Positions 13,901-25,769 of a stretch of 64,000 nucleotides of DNA are shown in pieces. Within the stretch, counting starts at the first letter, position 1. The number at the start of each line of letters is the position of its first letter. The DNA is from Azadirachta indica (lineage: Eukaryota > Streptophyta > Magnoliopsida > Sapindales > Meliaceae). The stretch spans positions 19,066,504 through 19,130,503 of the forward strand of contig CM040442.1 in NCBI GenBank assembly GCA_022749755.1. Reading direction: 5' to 3'. The notes beneath the pieces are model-generated. The model was not told the DNA's origin and did not search any database. It saw only the letters and a list, made by a program, of their open reading frames with translations. A program made the position numbers and the translations under genes.

Positions 13901-15014
13901 CGATTGATTGCCACCTAACGTCTTGACTGGATCGGCTTTCGCACATCATACGGAATGGCTGGCAAAAACCGAGCCGGCCTTGAATGAATTTTATTAAGTC
14001 GGTCCCAGTTGAATTTTCTAATGTTTTAAGCTATCCAAAATTTTTTTTTTAAAAAGCCAATTTTTAAGGGTGTTTAACGGATAAAATTAAGCAGATTTGA
14101 TCAAATTCGTATCCGATCTATTATTCAACTCTATTTATCTTAGGATAGAATTTAACAATATCCGATTTATTAAAATATTTTCAAATCTCATTTAATCCAA
14201 TCTGATCTAAACAAACTAAAAATATTTTAATTTTAATATTAATTATATTTTATTACAATAACAATGATAATTGAGATAAAAAATAGTATAGAATATATTT
14301 AAACTTTTTAAAAAAATTAAAATATATCTATTCAAAATAAATAATAAAAATACATATATAAAATTTTTTTAAGTTAATTTCTAAGAATAAATTTAAACTT
14401 TAGAGAAACTTTATTAACAAAACAAAAAAAAACAAAATATAGTAATGCTTAAAGAGGCTTACAAAACTACTAGTAATTGGGTCATTTAAATGGAACAAAA
14501 CCAAAACTATGTTATGTATAACATGACCAAAAAAAATTAGTAACAAAAAAAAAAAACCAACAAACCCAAGAAATTTATATACTCAACAAGGTAACAATTA
14601 AAACAAGTATAAATTGCATAATTTAGCAGCAATAACAGCATTGCAAAATCTGAAAATTAACCGTAATTTTCTTTGCCCTTAGTAGAAGCAAGATTGCAAT
14701 AGGAAAAGCAACTAGCAACCATATTAAATAAAAGTAAAAAATTTATATAATCAGTAAAAAATTTGAATGTATAAATAATTATAATTAGATTTTTAAATAA
14801 ATAAATGAAATATTCGTATATTGTAAATAAAAAAATAATAAATAAAATAGAAAAATAATGAATCCATTTACTTATGATCTTAAAATAAGAAATTAAGTAT
14901 CATCAAATGTAGTCGTCTCATCACTTAAAATCTCTGTAAGAAATAGAAAAAAAAAAAGATAATTTAGAAAATATAACTTTAACGAAACTATTATAATAAA
15001 TATATAATTTATTT
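13901..15014. other. AT-rich intergenic sequence, possible 3' end of a hAT element
   Basis: No gene is recognisable. Near 14067 the + strand reads AAGGGTGTTTAACGG, which resembles the outer end of plant hAT elements, and the hAT relic just to the right reads toward it. The other terminus and the 8-bp target duplication cannot be seen because of the gap. Confidence 0.35.
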
Positions 15015-15312
15015 ATTTACCTATCTCAATATGTTCCATCTCATTTATTGCTTCAAGATGATTAATTGGTGAAGAACGTATCCAATTTTACATGCAAATA
15101 AGTGCCTCCATAGTTCTTGTAGATAATGAACTTCGAAATGAATCAATAATACAACCACCGGTACTAAATGTTAACTCAGATGCGATAGTGGAGATAGATA
15201 TTGCGAAAATAATAAAATCTTATATTTTGAAAAATTAGTCTTCCACCAATTAAGATATCAAAATTTTCATTTTTTATATTCTCAAATGGCTCCATTAAGT
15301 AACGATCAATTT
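15015..15312 (-). pseudogene. hAT transposase C-terminal (dimerisation domain) relic
   Basis: Minus-strand translation gives, in pieces, DRYLMEPFENIKNENFDIL, then NWWKTNFSKYKIL in a shifted frame, then IFAISISTIASELTFSTGG and IIDSFRSSLSTRTMEALICM, a stop, NWIRSSPINHLEAINEMEHI and a terminal stop. This is the conserved hAT C-terminal dimerisation block of plant hAT transposases. At least two frameshifts and a stop in place of Gln make it dead. The N-terminal part would lie to the right, in or beyond the N gap. Confidence 0.85.
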
Positions 15313-15412
15313 NNNNNNNNNNNNNNNNNNNNNNNNNNNNNNNNNNNNNNNNNNNNNNNNNNNNNNNNNNNNNNNNNNNNNNNNNNNNNNNNNNNNNNNN
15401 NNNNNNNNNNNN
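15313..15412. other. Assembly gap, 100 Ns
   Basis: Exactly 100 N characters, a conventional gap placeholder, so the true size is unknown. It separates the hAT relic from the Athila-like 3' LTR and removes the LTR's outer part. Confidence 0.99.
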
Positions 15413-16100
15413 TCTAATTAATCATATTTCACAAAATATTCAATACTATTTCAATAGCAAAGCCAAACTCTCAAAATATGTTTAATTTCTATTCTAGATT
15501 CAAAAGTTCTAAACATATTTGAAAAATAAACAAACTTAAAGAAAGCTTCCCTTTTTCAAGGTTCACCACCAAGTTTTTGAGGGAGATAACAATTCGGCCC
15601 AGCAAGAATATCCTCTTCAATCCAGAAATCCTCCCCCTTCAATGGAAAACTCTCTCTTTAGAAAACCCTCTTATTTATCAAATTCTTTCCCAATTTATTC
15701 TCAACTCAGCAGCCTCTCCAAAAGTCATCCCTCTTACTTATTTTGTCAACAACTAATTCAAAATTTACTCCCCAATTGTCTTCTTTCCAGCTGGAGTTTT
15801 GACCTTTAAAACTTCAATATTTGTTTTATTTTTGAAATGTAGAGTTGTAAAACATTATGCCTAGTTTTCAAATTATTTTGTATCACCCAAATACAAGTAT
15901 TGAGGACAAAAATATGATAGAAAATACGGACTATGTTCAGCAAATACAGGCCTTCTAGCATTTTGGGTTTTTTTTTTGGGCTTTCTACAATAATTCCTAC
16001 AAGTAATAAAAAGAAGCTTAAAGCAATAAAATTTTAAAATAAAATACATGAATAAAGGACATAATCATAACAAAATATTAAGACAAATATTGATTTATCA
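15413..16100 (-). repeat. Athila-like 3' LTR (partial)
   Basis: Matches the inner-to-5' part of the LTR at about 21933-22653, including the shared end reading TGATAAATCAATATTTGTC on the minus strand at 16100. The portion corresponding to 21288-21932 is missing in the gap. Confidence 0.85.
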
Positions 16101-17374
16101 AATTTCGCCAAACCTAAACTTTGCTAGTCCTCGAACAAAACTAAAATAAAAATAAAAATACGAGACTCAATATACATGTGAAAATTCATTTCTAGAGATG
16201 ATTCTTCAAAATGTTAATAGCTTCAAAAGAATGCAACAAGATATAAGGTCAATCAATGACTTATTCAATTACCAACAATTTTTTTTCAGAAGTTATCCTC
16301 ATGTGTAGTGTGTGATAGCCATAGATCAATTATCATCTCTCTTGTCATCCTTCACATTATCAGAATATAGCATGCATTTATGTTTCAACTCCAAATTTCA
16401 TAAACATGGTCACTCTTAAAGAAATACACTTGAAATTTGGATTATCACTAAACCGTATATGAGACAAGTATCAAACTTAGATTTTTAATGGAAAACAAAG
16501 CTCACATAGAAAATGAGAAATATGCTATTTCTGATGTAATGATGCTAATCTCATGAACGGAATGCTAACAGCTTAATTTTCTTGACAATGAATGCAAACT
16601 AATCATATGATACACAAGATTAATATAGGACTTTTCTTTTTTGAATTGTAATGAGACTATTGGATAAGATGAGGATAAGGATTGGTGGATAAAAGATAAA
16701 ATAAAACCATAAGAACTCAATAATATGTGCACCTATCATCAAATTCTCATTTTTCAGTTTTTTTTCATATCCTGCAACCACTCATTTACATTCACCTCTT
16801 TTTTTTTCAATCTCAAATTTCATTTTGCAGCCCATCTTTTTTTTTTTACAGCACTTTCATAATCAACCTTAGCATTTCTCCTTTGTTTTTTTTTCTTTTC
16901 TTAGTGCAACACATTGATAAACATTATAACACCAAGCACTACTTCAAGAAATAACAACCCCCAAACCTATTACAAGGCATATATCTATTCAACTCATTTA
17001 TGGCTCTAAGAATAGAATAAAGATAAGGATATTGGATACTTGGCTATTGGTTTAATTGTGATTGGTTTTACGGAAAAAAAAGAACATATTGAGGTTCAAA
17101 ATAGTTACGAAGGAAGAATATACATTAGGTAGGGTAGAAAGGTGCAAACGATTCAAATAAGGTCTAGAATTATTTCTCATATATCATACATTCAATATTA
17201 CAATCAAACTATGAACAATCAAGTTAATTAACCAAAACAAAGTATAATGAGATTATTTGAAAGAAAAGATGACAAGAAAATATAGAGTAGTGATAAACAC
17301 TCAGAATAGAAGCTTCAGGCTCAAAATCTCACACTTAGGGTTCTATGAGTCTACATTATCTTACACATTATTCT
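16101..17374 (-). other. Athila-like 3' non-coding tail
   Basis: Sequence between the integrase remnant and the 3' LTR. The portion next to the LTR recurs at 37421-37617 and in the right arm. It contains T/CT-rich tracts around 16740-16900 and no recognisable env. Confidence 0.6.
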
Positions 17375-18777
17375 CTAATCATGTGATTTCATCAAATCAA
17401 GATTCAAATTGATCATGGCATAAAGTGCTGTTTTCTTACCACTGAAATGACCTCCGCAATGAAGCTCATGGCAAAATGTTAGAATACTCTCATGTTCATC
17501 TTCAGGCACACATCGACAAATGATCTGATCTTGACAAAGCTTAAACAAATATGACTCATCCCAAAAAAAAATGCTTCCAAGAAATAAAAATCTCTTCTTT
17601 TCTTGAAAAGTGAGGTTAGGATGCAATACACCACAAGCAAGATAATTGATAATATCAGCATACCATGGTTCATGACCTAAAGAAAATAAGTGTTCATGAG
17701 GAAAAGTTTCAACAATCGGTTGTTTTTCTTCGTGTTCATATGTGTCAAAATTTGAAAATAACCTAGAAAGATGATCAGCAATAACATTCTTACTACCTTT
17801 CTTATCCTTTATTTTTAAATCAAATTCTTGCAAAAGCAACACCCACCGAATCAATCTTGGCTTCGCATTTGATTTTGTTAATAAATATTTCAATGCCGCA
17901 TGATCCAAAAACTTAAAAATCATCAAACGAAGTTCCAAAAACTTAAAAATCATCCATAAAAACCTCAATGAATTTCTCCACCATATTTGAAAAAATTGAC
18001 ATCATGCATCTTTGGAATGTTGCAGGAGCGTTACATAAACCGAATGCCATCCTCATAAAGGCAAATGTTCCAAATGGGCAAGTGAATGTTGTCTTCTCTT
18101 AATCCTCCGGTGCAATCGGCACTTGATAATAACCTGAAAGACCATCAAGAAAACAATAAAAATCATGCCCTGTCAATCTTTCCAACATCATATCAATAAA
18201 TGGAAGTGGAAAATTATTTTTCTTTGTAGCTGAATTCAACTTTCTGTAATCAATGCACATTCTCCACCTGATAGTCATTCTACTCGGTACCAACTCATTA
18301 TTTTCATTTCTCACCACTGTAATGCCTAATTTTTTTGGGACAACATGAACTATCAAAAATTGGCTAAATGACTTCTGTATCTAAGGGTTTTAAAACTTTT
18401 TTCTTGACTACCTCTTACAAATTAGGATTTAATCTCCTTTGGCCTTTTCTTGCAGGTTTGGCATTATCCTGTAAAATAATTTTATGCACGTACATTGCAG
18501 AACTAATGCCTTTAATGTCACTTATACTCCATCTTATAGCTTCCTAAGTTCGCTAAGCTCTCTTACAACTCTCTTCTCTTGGGCTTGGGTCAAAGTAGAT
18601 GAAATGATTACAGGGTATGTATCCCCCTCTCCCAAAAATATGTATTTAAGATGTTTAGGCAATTCTTTAAGATCAATTTTAGGTGGAGTGATTTCTGCCC
18701 TTGATAAGGATTTTGGTAGCTCTAAGGGTTTGCTAGGTTCTTCTGAAATTGTTTTGGCTTTATCTAGCATCTTATGA
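17375..18777 (-). pseudogene. Athila-like pol remnant: RT, RNase H, integrase N-terminus
   Basis: In minus-strand order: a linker (18534-18770), then RT from about 18356 (CIDYRKLNSATKKNNFPLPF, FLDGLSGYYQVPIAPED), then in another frame CPFGTFAFMRMAFGLCNAPA and the catalytic FMDDF near 17945. Sequence then jumps directly to RNase H/connection ([27 protein letters not shown]) and an integrase zinc-finger start ([16 protein letters not shown]). The RT thumb, the first half of RNase H and the integrase DDE core are missing, so the gene is dead. Frame changes occur around 18100 and 17970. Confidence 0.85.
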
Positions 18778-19017
18778 TATCCTTTAGTCTCTTCTTCAAG
18801 TGTTTCTTCTACTCTCTCTCACCAACAAGTGCAACTTTAAGCTTATCCTCCATTTCTTCCTGCAAGTCAGTGCTATAAACAAGTGAGTTTATACAATTAA
18901 TAAAAGAGCACTCATCTTTAGTAGAAATAGAAGGAATTGATAAAGAATCAAACACTTTAAATTGGACAGTTTATCCTAAGACCGTCATTGATAACTTCAC
19001 ATTTTGGACATCAATAA

Positions 19018-19362
19018 TTATCTTGGTGGTTGCAATGAATGGTCTACCAAGAAGAATTGTATGCTCTTTGTCCTTTGAGGGTGTTCCTTCCATCTCCAAA
19101 ACCACAAAGTCCATTGTACAATGAGCTTATCTACTTGCACCAACAAATCCTCAATTATTCCCTTTGGATATTTAACTGACCTATGTGCAAGTTGAAGTAT
19201 CATAATTGTAGGCTTAAGCTTCCTTAAACCTAGTTGCAAGTATATGGAGTATAGCATTAGATTAATACTTGCTCCTAAATCTAACATGGCTTTAGTTATC
19301 TTCTTGTCTCCCATAGTTATGTTTATGTTGAAACTTCCAGGATCTTTCAATTTTGGAGTCAA
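19018..19362 (-). pseudogene. Athila-like aspartic protease segment
   Basis: Contains LDLGASINLMLYSIYLQLGL, the DLGA active-site loop of Athila-group retropepsins, followed by LRKLKPTIMILQLAHRSVKY and a conserved LVQVDK. The frame breaks downstream toward RT and overlaps the end of gag. It processes the Gag-Pol polyprotein in functional relatives. Confidence 0.8.
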
Positions 19363-21167
19363 ATTTTATTGAAGCATTGCACTAGCAACTTCTGAGACCA
19401 TGACTTTCTCATTCTTCTCATATCTTCTTTTTTTGGTGTTGAGTTCCTTGAAAAATTTTGCATGTGATGGTATATTCCTATAACATCCAAAAGAGATAAG
19501 TTAATATCAACCTTAGAAAGCATCTCAAAAATCTCAGAAAATTGTTTGTCTTGCTTATTTTCTCTTAAGCGGTGTGGATAAGGAATTGCAGGCCTATAAG
19601 GCTCGGTCGCCTTATGGAGCGATGGAGTAGAAGCTGAATCATTCTCTTCGCTCTTTTCGGAATGCTTAGAAGGTTGGGGATCTTTAGTTTGTTCTTCTTT
19701 GAAAACTTCTTGCTCCCCATTTTCTGTATGAAGTGGTAAATCATTAGAATTTTCATTATTAAAATTTTTGTTAATAATTTTACCACTTCGTAAGACTGTA
19801 ACAGCTTTTGCTTGCTCGGGTTGGCTAGGTAGCTTTCCTTTTTGATGTCCTTGCATGTGTTCTGCAAGTTGCCCAACTTGCATTTCTACCCTCTTTATAG
19901 ATGCTTCTAAGGAATCCAACCTTTGATTATGTGTCTCATGGTTTTCTTTACTGACTTGAATGAAGGTATTCAAGCTCTCCTCCAATATTGGTCTTCTAGG
20001 TTGTTCAGGTGGCATGGCTTGAATTGGCCTTGAGTTTTGAGCATATGTTGGATTGTTATTAGTCTTCCAAAAGAAATTCGGATGATTTCTCCAACCTGGG
20101 TTATATGTGTTTGCAAAAGGATCATGTCTTGGCCTAGGTTGGTAAGACTCCATCAAATTAGCTTGTTCTTGTTCACCACCTACGTAAGAATCACAAGATA
20201 AAGAACAAGTGTTAGCATTATACCCATAAATACCACAAATTCCACATACCTTATAAGTTGGCTGGTTATTGGCTGTAAGGAGTTTGACTTGCTTAGTCAA
20301 TTCAGCAAGTTGCATTGCCATTTCATTCTTGGAGCTTAAATCATGCACCCCAACTTTCCTTCCTCTTATACTCTTTTGCTGCGAATTAGCACCCAACATT
20401 TCATATAGCTCTTATGTGTCTTCTGCGGTCTTTTCTCCCATGGTTCCACAGGCGGCATTATCAACTGTATATTGACATTGTTGCATCAATCCATCATAAA
20501 AAAATTGGTTTTGTAGCTGCAGCGGAAAATGATGATGAGGACATTGGACAAGAAGCATCTTAAATCTATCCCATGCTTCATGAAAAGGCTCTCCCTCCAT
20601 TTGAGAAAAAATAGTAATTTTAGTCCTTAACTCGGTGGTCTTTTGGTGAGAGTAGAATTTTTCAATGAATTTATTGTAAACTGCTTCCCATGTAGTTAAA
20701 GATCTTGGTGGAAGAGTCATTAACTAAGCTTTAGCTCTATCTTTTAGTGTATAGGGAAAACACCTCATCCCAAGTCGATCCTCGGTTAATCCTTGTAAAG
20801 GAAAAGTTTGCACTGTTGCATAAAAGTTCTTAATGAAAATTAAGGGGTCTTCGTTAGGAATTCCATAAAAAGAAGGCAAAATGGAATAATAAATGTTTTT
20901 TATCTCATAATTTCGTTCAGCATCCTCCAATTATATGCAAGATGTAGAAGTGTTAACGATTGGCCTTGCATACTCCTTCATCACCCTTTGTCTTTCAGCT
21001 ACTTCCGTGTTTAGGGCTCCACGCTTGCTATTTCCTCGACATTTCTTCTTCTTGTTCAGTACGTAATTGATGTCCTTCACAACTAATTGTCTCAAGTTTT
21101 TCCTTATTTTTAAGATATTATCTCTTTTCTCCCAAAGATCTCTTGTTCGGAAATTATCACCGTGCAT
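19359..21167 (-). pseudogene. Athila-like gag with in-frame stops
   Basis: Starts MHGDNFRTRDLWEKRDNI at 21167. Blocks in order: ARNYEIKN-type region, PSFYGIPNEDPLIFIKNFYA, TTWEAVYNKFIEKFYSHQKT, FHEAWDRFKMLLVQCPHHHF, a weak zinc-knuckle-like CGICGIYGYNANTC (His lost), NPGWRNHPNFFW, and an acidic tail. Stops interrupt it at 20931 (TAA, where the palindrome copy has CAA), about 20721 (TAG for TGG) and about 20409 (TAA). The first two are C-to-T type changes, as expected from decay of methylated DNA. Gag would form the particle core. Confidence 0.85.
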
Positions 21168-21263
21168 GTACTTAATGAAAGTAAAAAAATAAAAAAGAAA
21201 TTAAGCTACAAAGAAACAAAAAAAAATAGCAACAAAGAAAACAAATATAGATTTAAAACCAAT

Positions 21264-21281
21264 TACCCAGCAACAGCGCCA
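21264..21281 (-). other. Primer binding site, tRNA-Asp type
   Basis: The minus strand reads TGGCGCTGTTGCTGGGTA just inside the 5' LTR. It is close to the TGGCGCCGTTGCCGGGG-type PBS of Athila elements, with a few transitions. Confidence 0.75.
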
Positions 21282-21287
21282 AAAACT

Positions 21288-22653
21288 TGATTTGCAAATT
21301 TTAAATGCTCGTAAGTACACGAATCATTAATAACTAACGATAAGTTCACCCGAGGTCGATCTCTCACGGAATTATAATGGTTTAAATCCTTATTGTTTCC
21401 TGTTAATTACTAATTTAAGCAAACATAAAATCCTAAATACTTTAACGCAATCAAATGACAATTTCAAATTATTTCAATTGAAGTGATTAAATAGATAAAT
21501 TACAAGAACTTAAAATTTATAAAATTCTGTTGAATTCAATGAAATTACATGGGGTTTGGCTAATTATCTAATCTGGTATTGAAATATAAGGTGAATTAAA
21601 CAACCATTATGTATTTTAGATTATTGGTTTTTTCACTAAAGCTAGAGAATTCCAATGATCATGGTAATTCTCATTTACAATTAATTAAATATATCCTTAA
21701 TATAAGACTTCTACTTAATTAATTATATTATTACAAGGAAATTATTTAACCATTTAAATCAAATCAACTCAATGGATTTAATTTAAATACTTGTTCAAAA
21801 GAGCTTAATTAAGGTAAGATGATGTTTCTAACACCTTAATTCTCAAATTAATTTCAATCACAAATAATAGATACAAATCCACAACAAATAATTAAAATTA
21901 TACAAATCAATGAATAATAAATAATCTCAACTTCTAATTAATCATATTTCACAAAATATTCAATACTATTTCAATAGTAAAGCCAAACTCTCAAAATATG
22001 TTTACACTTCCATTCTTAAATTCAAATTTATGAATTTAATTACAAAAGTTCTAAACATATTTGAAAAATAAACAAACTTAAAAAAAGCTTCCCTTTTTGA
22101 AGGTTCACCACTAAGTTTTTACAGAAAATGATAATTCTGCCCAACAAGAATGTCCTCTTCAATCCAGCAATCTTCCCCCTTCAATAATGAAAAACTCACT
22201 CTTTAGAAAACCCTATTATTCATCAAATTCTTCCCCAATTCGTTCTCAGCCCCAGCAGCCCTCCAAAGTTATCCCTCCTCCTCATTTTGTCAACAACTTA
22301 TTCAAAATTCACTCCCACATGTCAAGGAAAGTTTGTCTCCTAGTTGTCTTCTTCCTAGCTGGAGTTTTGACCCTTAAAACTTCAACATTTGCTTTCTTTT
22401 TGAAATATAGGGTTGTAAATCATTATGTTTAGTTTTCAATTTATTTGTTCACTCAAATACGAGTATTGAGGACAAAATTATGCTAAAAATACGGATTATG
22501 TTCAGCAAATACAGGCCTTCTAGCATCTTGGATTTGTTTTTTGGGTTTTCTACAAATAATAAAAAGAAGCTCAAAGTAATAAAATTTTAAGATAAAATAT
22601 ATGAATAAAGGACATAAACATAACAAAATAGTAGGACAAATATTGATTTATCA
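21288..22653 (-). repeat. Athila-like 5' LTR, 1,366 bp
   Basis: On the minus strand it begins TGATAAATCAATATTTG and ends GCAAATCA, i.e. TG...CA. The PBS follows after a few bases. The 1.38 kb LTR at 37618-38995 is a second full-length copy in the opposite orientation. Confidence 0.88.
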
Positions 22654-23277
22654 CATCACTCTACAGTAAGTATCAAGACATGCCTCTCGTCTCGAAACGA
22701 AATCAGTTTTTTGCGCTTGTTTTGCTTTTGTCAAATTGTCCACGAAAATTGTTCATTTCTAACTCCTCCATTTTTTAAATGAAATATATTGTAACGATCA
22801 TTACGCCATGGTGAGTCACAAGACATGAGCCTTATCTCGAAACGAAACCATTTTTTTGCACCCATTTCACGTTTTGACAATTTTGTCCCCGAAAATTGTA
22901 CATTTCCGACTCGTCCGTTTTTTAAATCAAATACATTGTAACGATCGTCATGCCACAGTGAGAAACCAAACATCCATCTCATCTATAGAAATAAAACCAT
23001 TTTCTTGCACCTGTTTCACATTTGACAATTTCGTCCCCAAAAATCATACGTTTTTGACTCTTCCGTTTTTAAAATGAAATGCATTGTAACAATCGTCACC
23101 TCATAGTGAGTAACAAGACATGTGTCCCTTCTCGAAACTAAACCATTTTCCTGCTTCTGTTTTTTGTTTGACAATTTCGTCTTTGAAAATCGTTCATTGT
23201 GGACTCTTCCGTTTTTTAAATGAAATGAATTGTAATGATCACGACACCACAGTGAGTAAAAAGACACACGTCTCATC
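22654..23277 (+). repeat. 146-bp satellite array, block 1
   Basis: About four diverged units. Each carries GAAACCATTTTTTTGC, GTTTGACAATTTCGTCCCCG, ACTCTTCCGTTTTT, GAAATGCATTGTAACGATCG and GTGAGTAACAAGACATGCGT in that order. Short ORFs on either strand are repeat artefacts. Confidence 0.9.
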
Positions 23278-23539
23278 TAATGCAAACCTTTCCAATAACA
23301 TGACGAAATTGAACACCGAATATAGTAAAGAACTCCAAGATTTCCCCAAGATGCAAGTTTATGGAGCGTTGATTCGATACCTACCTATCTAGATAAGAAT
23401 CAAGACTATGATTTATTCAAACGCTACACTAAGAATTCTTAAGAAAACGCTTAAGAATCTAAATGATAAGTTTGGTTGTTTTGAACACCATAAGAAATTA
23501 AACTTGAAGAGTTCAAGAATAAGAACTTATAAGAAATAA
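23278..23539 (-). repeat. Family B 3' LTR fragment
   Basis: Aligns with about the last 260 bp of the LTR at 24517-25294 (shared ATTCGGTGTT, AACTTGCATCTTGG and GATAAGTTTGGTTGTTTTGA blocks). It joins gag sequence abruptly near 23539. Confidence 0.8.
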
Positions 23540-24036
23540 ACATAATCAGTAAATTTAATGGCCGCAAATTTTACTTTTTTGATCTCAGAGTAGTTGTGAC
23601 AATCGAAAATCATGTCTATTTTTTTCTCCCACTCTAAATAAGTTTAAGGATCGTTTCTACCTTAGAACGGTGAAATTTTTACCTTACTATTTCTTAAATC
23701 ATCATCCAACTTAGGTCTACCCAACCTACCTTCTCTATTCCCAGAACCACGCAAATTCCTGCCCCGATTCATTGGTGATTCATCTAACTCCTCATCATCT
23801 TCAACATTACCCCATTGTACCCTTGGTTGCACTTGCTTAGGTGGTTGTCTAATGGAAGAGCTTTGATGTTGTCCTCTTGATGTCTCTTCTTCCAACCTAT
23901 CCATCATCTCATGAATTGGTTCTAACTTAGCCTTTATCATCCGTCTCATCTCCTCTAATAACGCTTGCAATCGTAGGTTCGGGGTGCTTGGTTGTTGTAC
24001 CTCCGAGGTTGAATTTTCTTCTTGATTGTGAGACAT
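23540..24036 (-). pseudogene. Family B gag N-terminal fragment
   Basis: Starts MSHNQEENSTSEVQQPSTPN at 24036, with a predicted coiled coil (LQALLEEMRRMIKAKLEPIH) and an Arg/Gly-rich stretch. After a stop near 23662 it resumes as TYLEWEKKIDMIFDCHNYSE, matching the gag (DPEAYLDWETKIELVFDCND) of the 7.1 kb element. It ends at the deletion junction. A gag family call is sound, but the gene is a remnant. Confidence 0.8.
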
Positions 24037-24502
24037 TTAAAATCTGCGAAACAAAGTTAGAAACCTCACAAGCACTTCCTCACATGTTTTTACTCACTCT
24101 CGTGTTTGAGCACTCAAATGTTCTCACACTCCCACACTCTTAATCAAAATTTCAATGGCAATTTTAAGATGAAAAGCAATCAAAACAAATCACAAGATTC
24201 AATAAACAATCATTAAGAAATTGATGCAAGCAATGACAATATTTGATCAAGAATAAGGAATATTAGGCCAATACTACAAGAAATATAATAGATAACAATA
24301 ATTCTTTTTTTTTTAAGAAGTAAAAATGAAAATATGAACTCAAAATAAACTGAAAGAAGTAAAACACAAAATTCAAATTTGGACCAATCAAGGAGGAATT
24401 TGGCCATAATATTTTTTTTTGTATATTTTTCAAAATACTAAATTAAGAAGTAAAGGAACAATAAAGATGTAAAGGATAACTTAAACTTACCTTGAAACTA
24501 AA
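24037..24502 (-). other. Family B untranslated leader
   Basis: Non-coding sequence between PBS and gag. It aligns loosely with 37109-37420 in the opposite orientation, which belongs to the other family B copy. Confidence 0.55.
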
Positions 24503-24514
24503 GCTCTGATACCA
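24503..24514 (-). other. Primer binding site, initiator tRNA-Met type
   Basis: The minus strand reads TGGTATCAGAGC two bases inside the LTR, the usual PBS for initiator tRNA-Met in plant LTR retrotransposons. Confidence 0.85.
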
Positions 24515-24516
24515 AA

Positions 24517-25294
24517 TGATACGAAACTCGCCAATAATGTGGCGAAACCCAACACCGAATATAGTAAAAAACCCCAAGATTTTCTCAAGACGCAAGTTTA
24601 TAGAGTCTTGACCCGATACCTATTTAGATAAGAACCAAGACTATGATTTATTCAAACGTCATACCAAAAATCCTTAAGAAAACGCTTAAGAATTTAGATG
24701 ATAAGTTTGGTTGTTTTGAACATCATAAGAAACTAAACTTGAAGAGTTTAAGAACAAGAATTTGTAAGAAATAATTTAACACTCAAATTGCTTGTTTCAT
24801 TACAAAGAGAAAATGTCAAAAGTTAGGCTAACAATCCTACCTAATAATCTGACAAAATAAATACAAAATTTATGACTTTTAAAAACTAAAAATTTCAAAC
24901 ATGAAAATGTAAGCAATGACGTCATATATATATAACGTAAGCAATGGTGTCGAATGTGTACAATGTAAGTGATTACATCATTTTAAGATTCTTAAAAATT
25001 ACGCAAATAAACTATAATTTTTGAACACTTTTATATTAGTCTTCTTAAACTCTGATCGCTTGAATGATGTTCACTGAGCCTAATTCTTCAAGACGTATAT
25101 TTTGAATTGTATTTGAATCACACATTTTTTTAATTAGTCCATTTAAGGTACTTTCCAATATCTTGACTCTAACTCTTGTAATCGGTCCACTCGACACGCT
25201 TAACAAATCATATAGATGCTGCAATTGAGTGTATCTAACCATATGTCTGAAGTTCTCCTTTTGTTTATGTGATTGTGCAATTTCGTTTGCATCA
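24517..25294 (-). repeat. Family B 5' LTR, 778 bp, with vestigial pol C-terminus
   Basis: TG...CA ends on the minus strand (TGATGCAAACG ... GTTTCGTATCA). Its first part is open and encodes DANEIAQSHKQKENF, then SSGPITRVRVKILESTLNGL, like the last residues of the neighbouring element's pol. In this family too the polyprotein end seems to have lain inside the LTR. Confidence 0.82.
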
Positions 25295-25769
25295 CCCTCT
25301 CGAAATGAAACCATTTTTTTGCACTCGTTTTAGGTTTGACAATTTTGTCCCCGAAATCGTACATTTTCTAACTGTTCCGATTTTTAAATGATTATAACAC
25401 CATGGTGAGTCATAAGGCATGAATCCCGTCTCAAAACAGAACCAAACTTTTGTGCTCGTTTTGCGTTTGATAATTTCGTCCCCAAAAATCGTACATTTTA
25501 GACTCTTCTATTTTTTTAATGAAATATATTATACCGATCATCATGCGACGGTGCGTCACAAGACATGCATCCCATCCCGAAAGGAAACCATTTTTTTGCG
25601 CTCGTTTTGCATTTGACAATTTCGTCCCCAAAAATTGTTCATTTCTGACTCTTCCGTTTTTAGAATGAAATGCATTGTAATGATCGCCACACCATGATGA
25701 GTAACAAGACGTGCATTGCGTCTAGAAACAAAACAATTTTTTTCCGCCTGTTTTGCATTTGACAATTTC
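25295..25769 (+). repeat. 146-bp satellite array, block 2
   Basis: About three units in the same orientation as block 1, between family B LTR and repeat C. Confidence 0.88.

Larger units (their letters stand above)
15413..22653 (-). mobile_element. Defective Athila-like Ty3 LTR retrotransposon
   Basis: Read on the minus strand: 5' LTR 22653-21288, PBS like those matching tRNA-Asp, gag, DLGA-type protease, partial reverse transcriptase, RNase H, truncated integrase, a 1.3 kb non-coding tail, and a 3' LTR cut by the N gap. The gag features (NPGWRNHPNF, FHEAWDRFKMLL) and DLGASINLM protease are hallmarks of the Athila group. Gag has in-frame stops and pol an internal deletion, so it cannot move by itself. 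I see no env-like ORF. The target duplication cannot be tested because the left end is in the gap. Confidence 0.88.
23278..25294 (-). mobile_element. Family B Ty3 LTR element, internal deletion derivative
   Basis: On the minus strand: 5' LTR 25294-24517, PBS, leader, first part of gag, then a partial LTR end (23539-23278). Nearly all of gag-pol and the start of the 3' LTR are deleted. Satellite flanks it on both sides, so it inserted into the array. The LTR at 36303-37094 is the same family. Confidence 0.8.

Noticed and set aside
16727..16954. 75-codon Phe/Ser-rich + strand ORF
   Set aside because: Low-complexity T-rich sequence in the Athila non-coding tail, antisense to the element.
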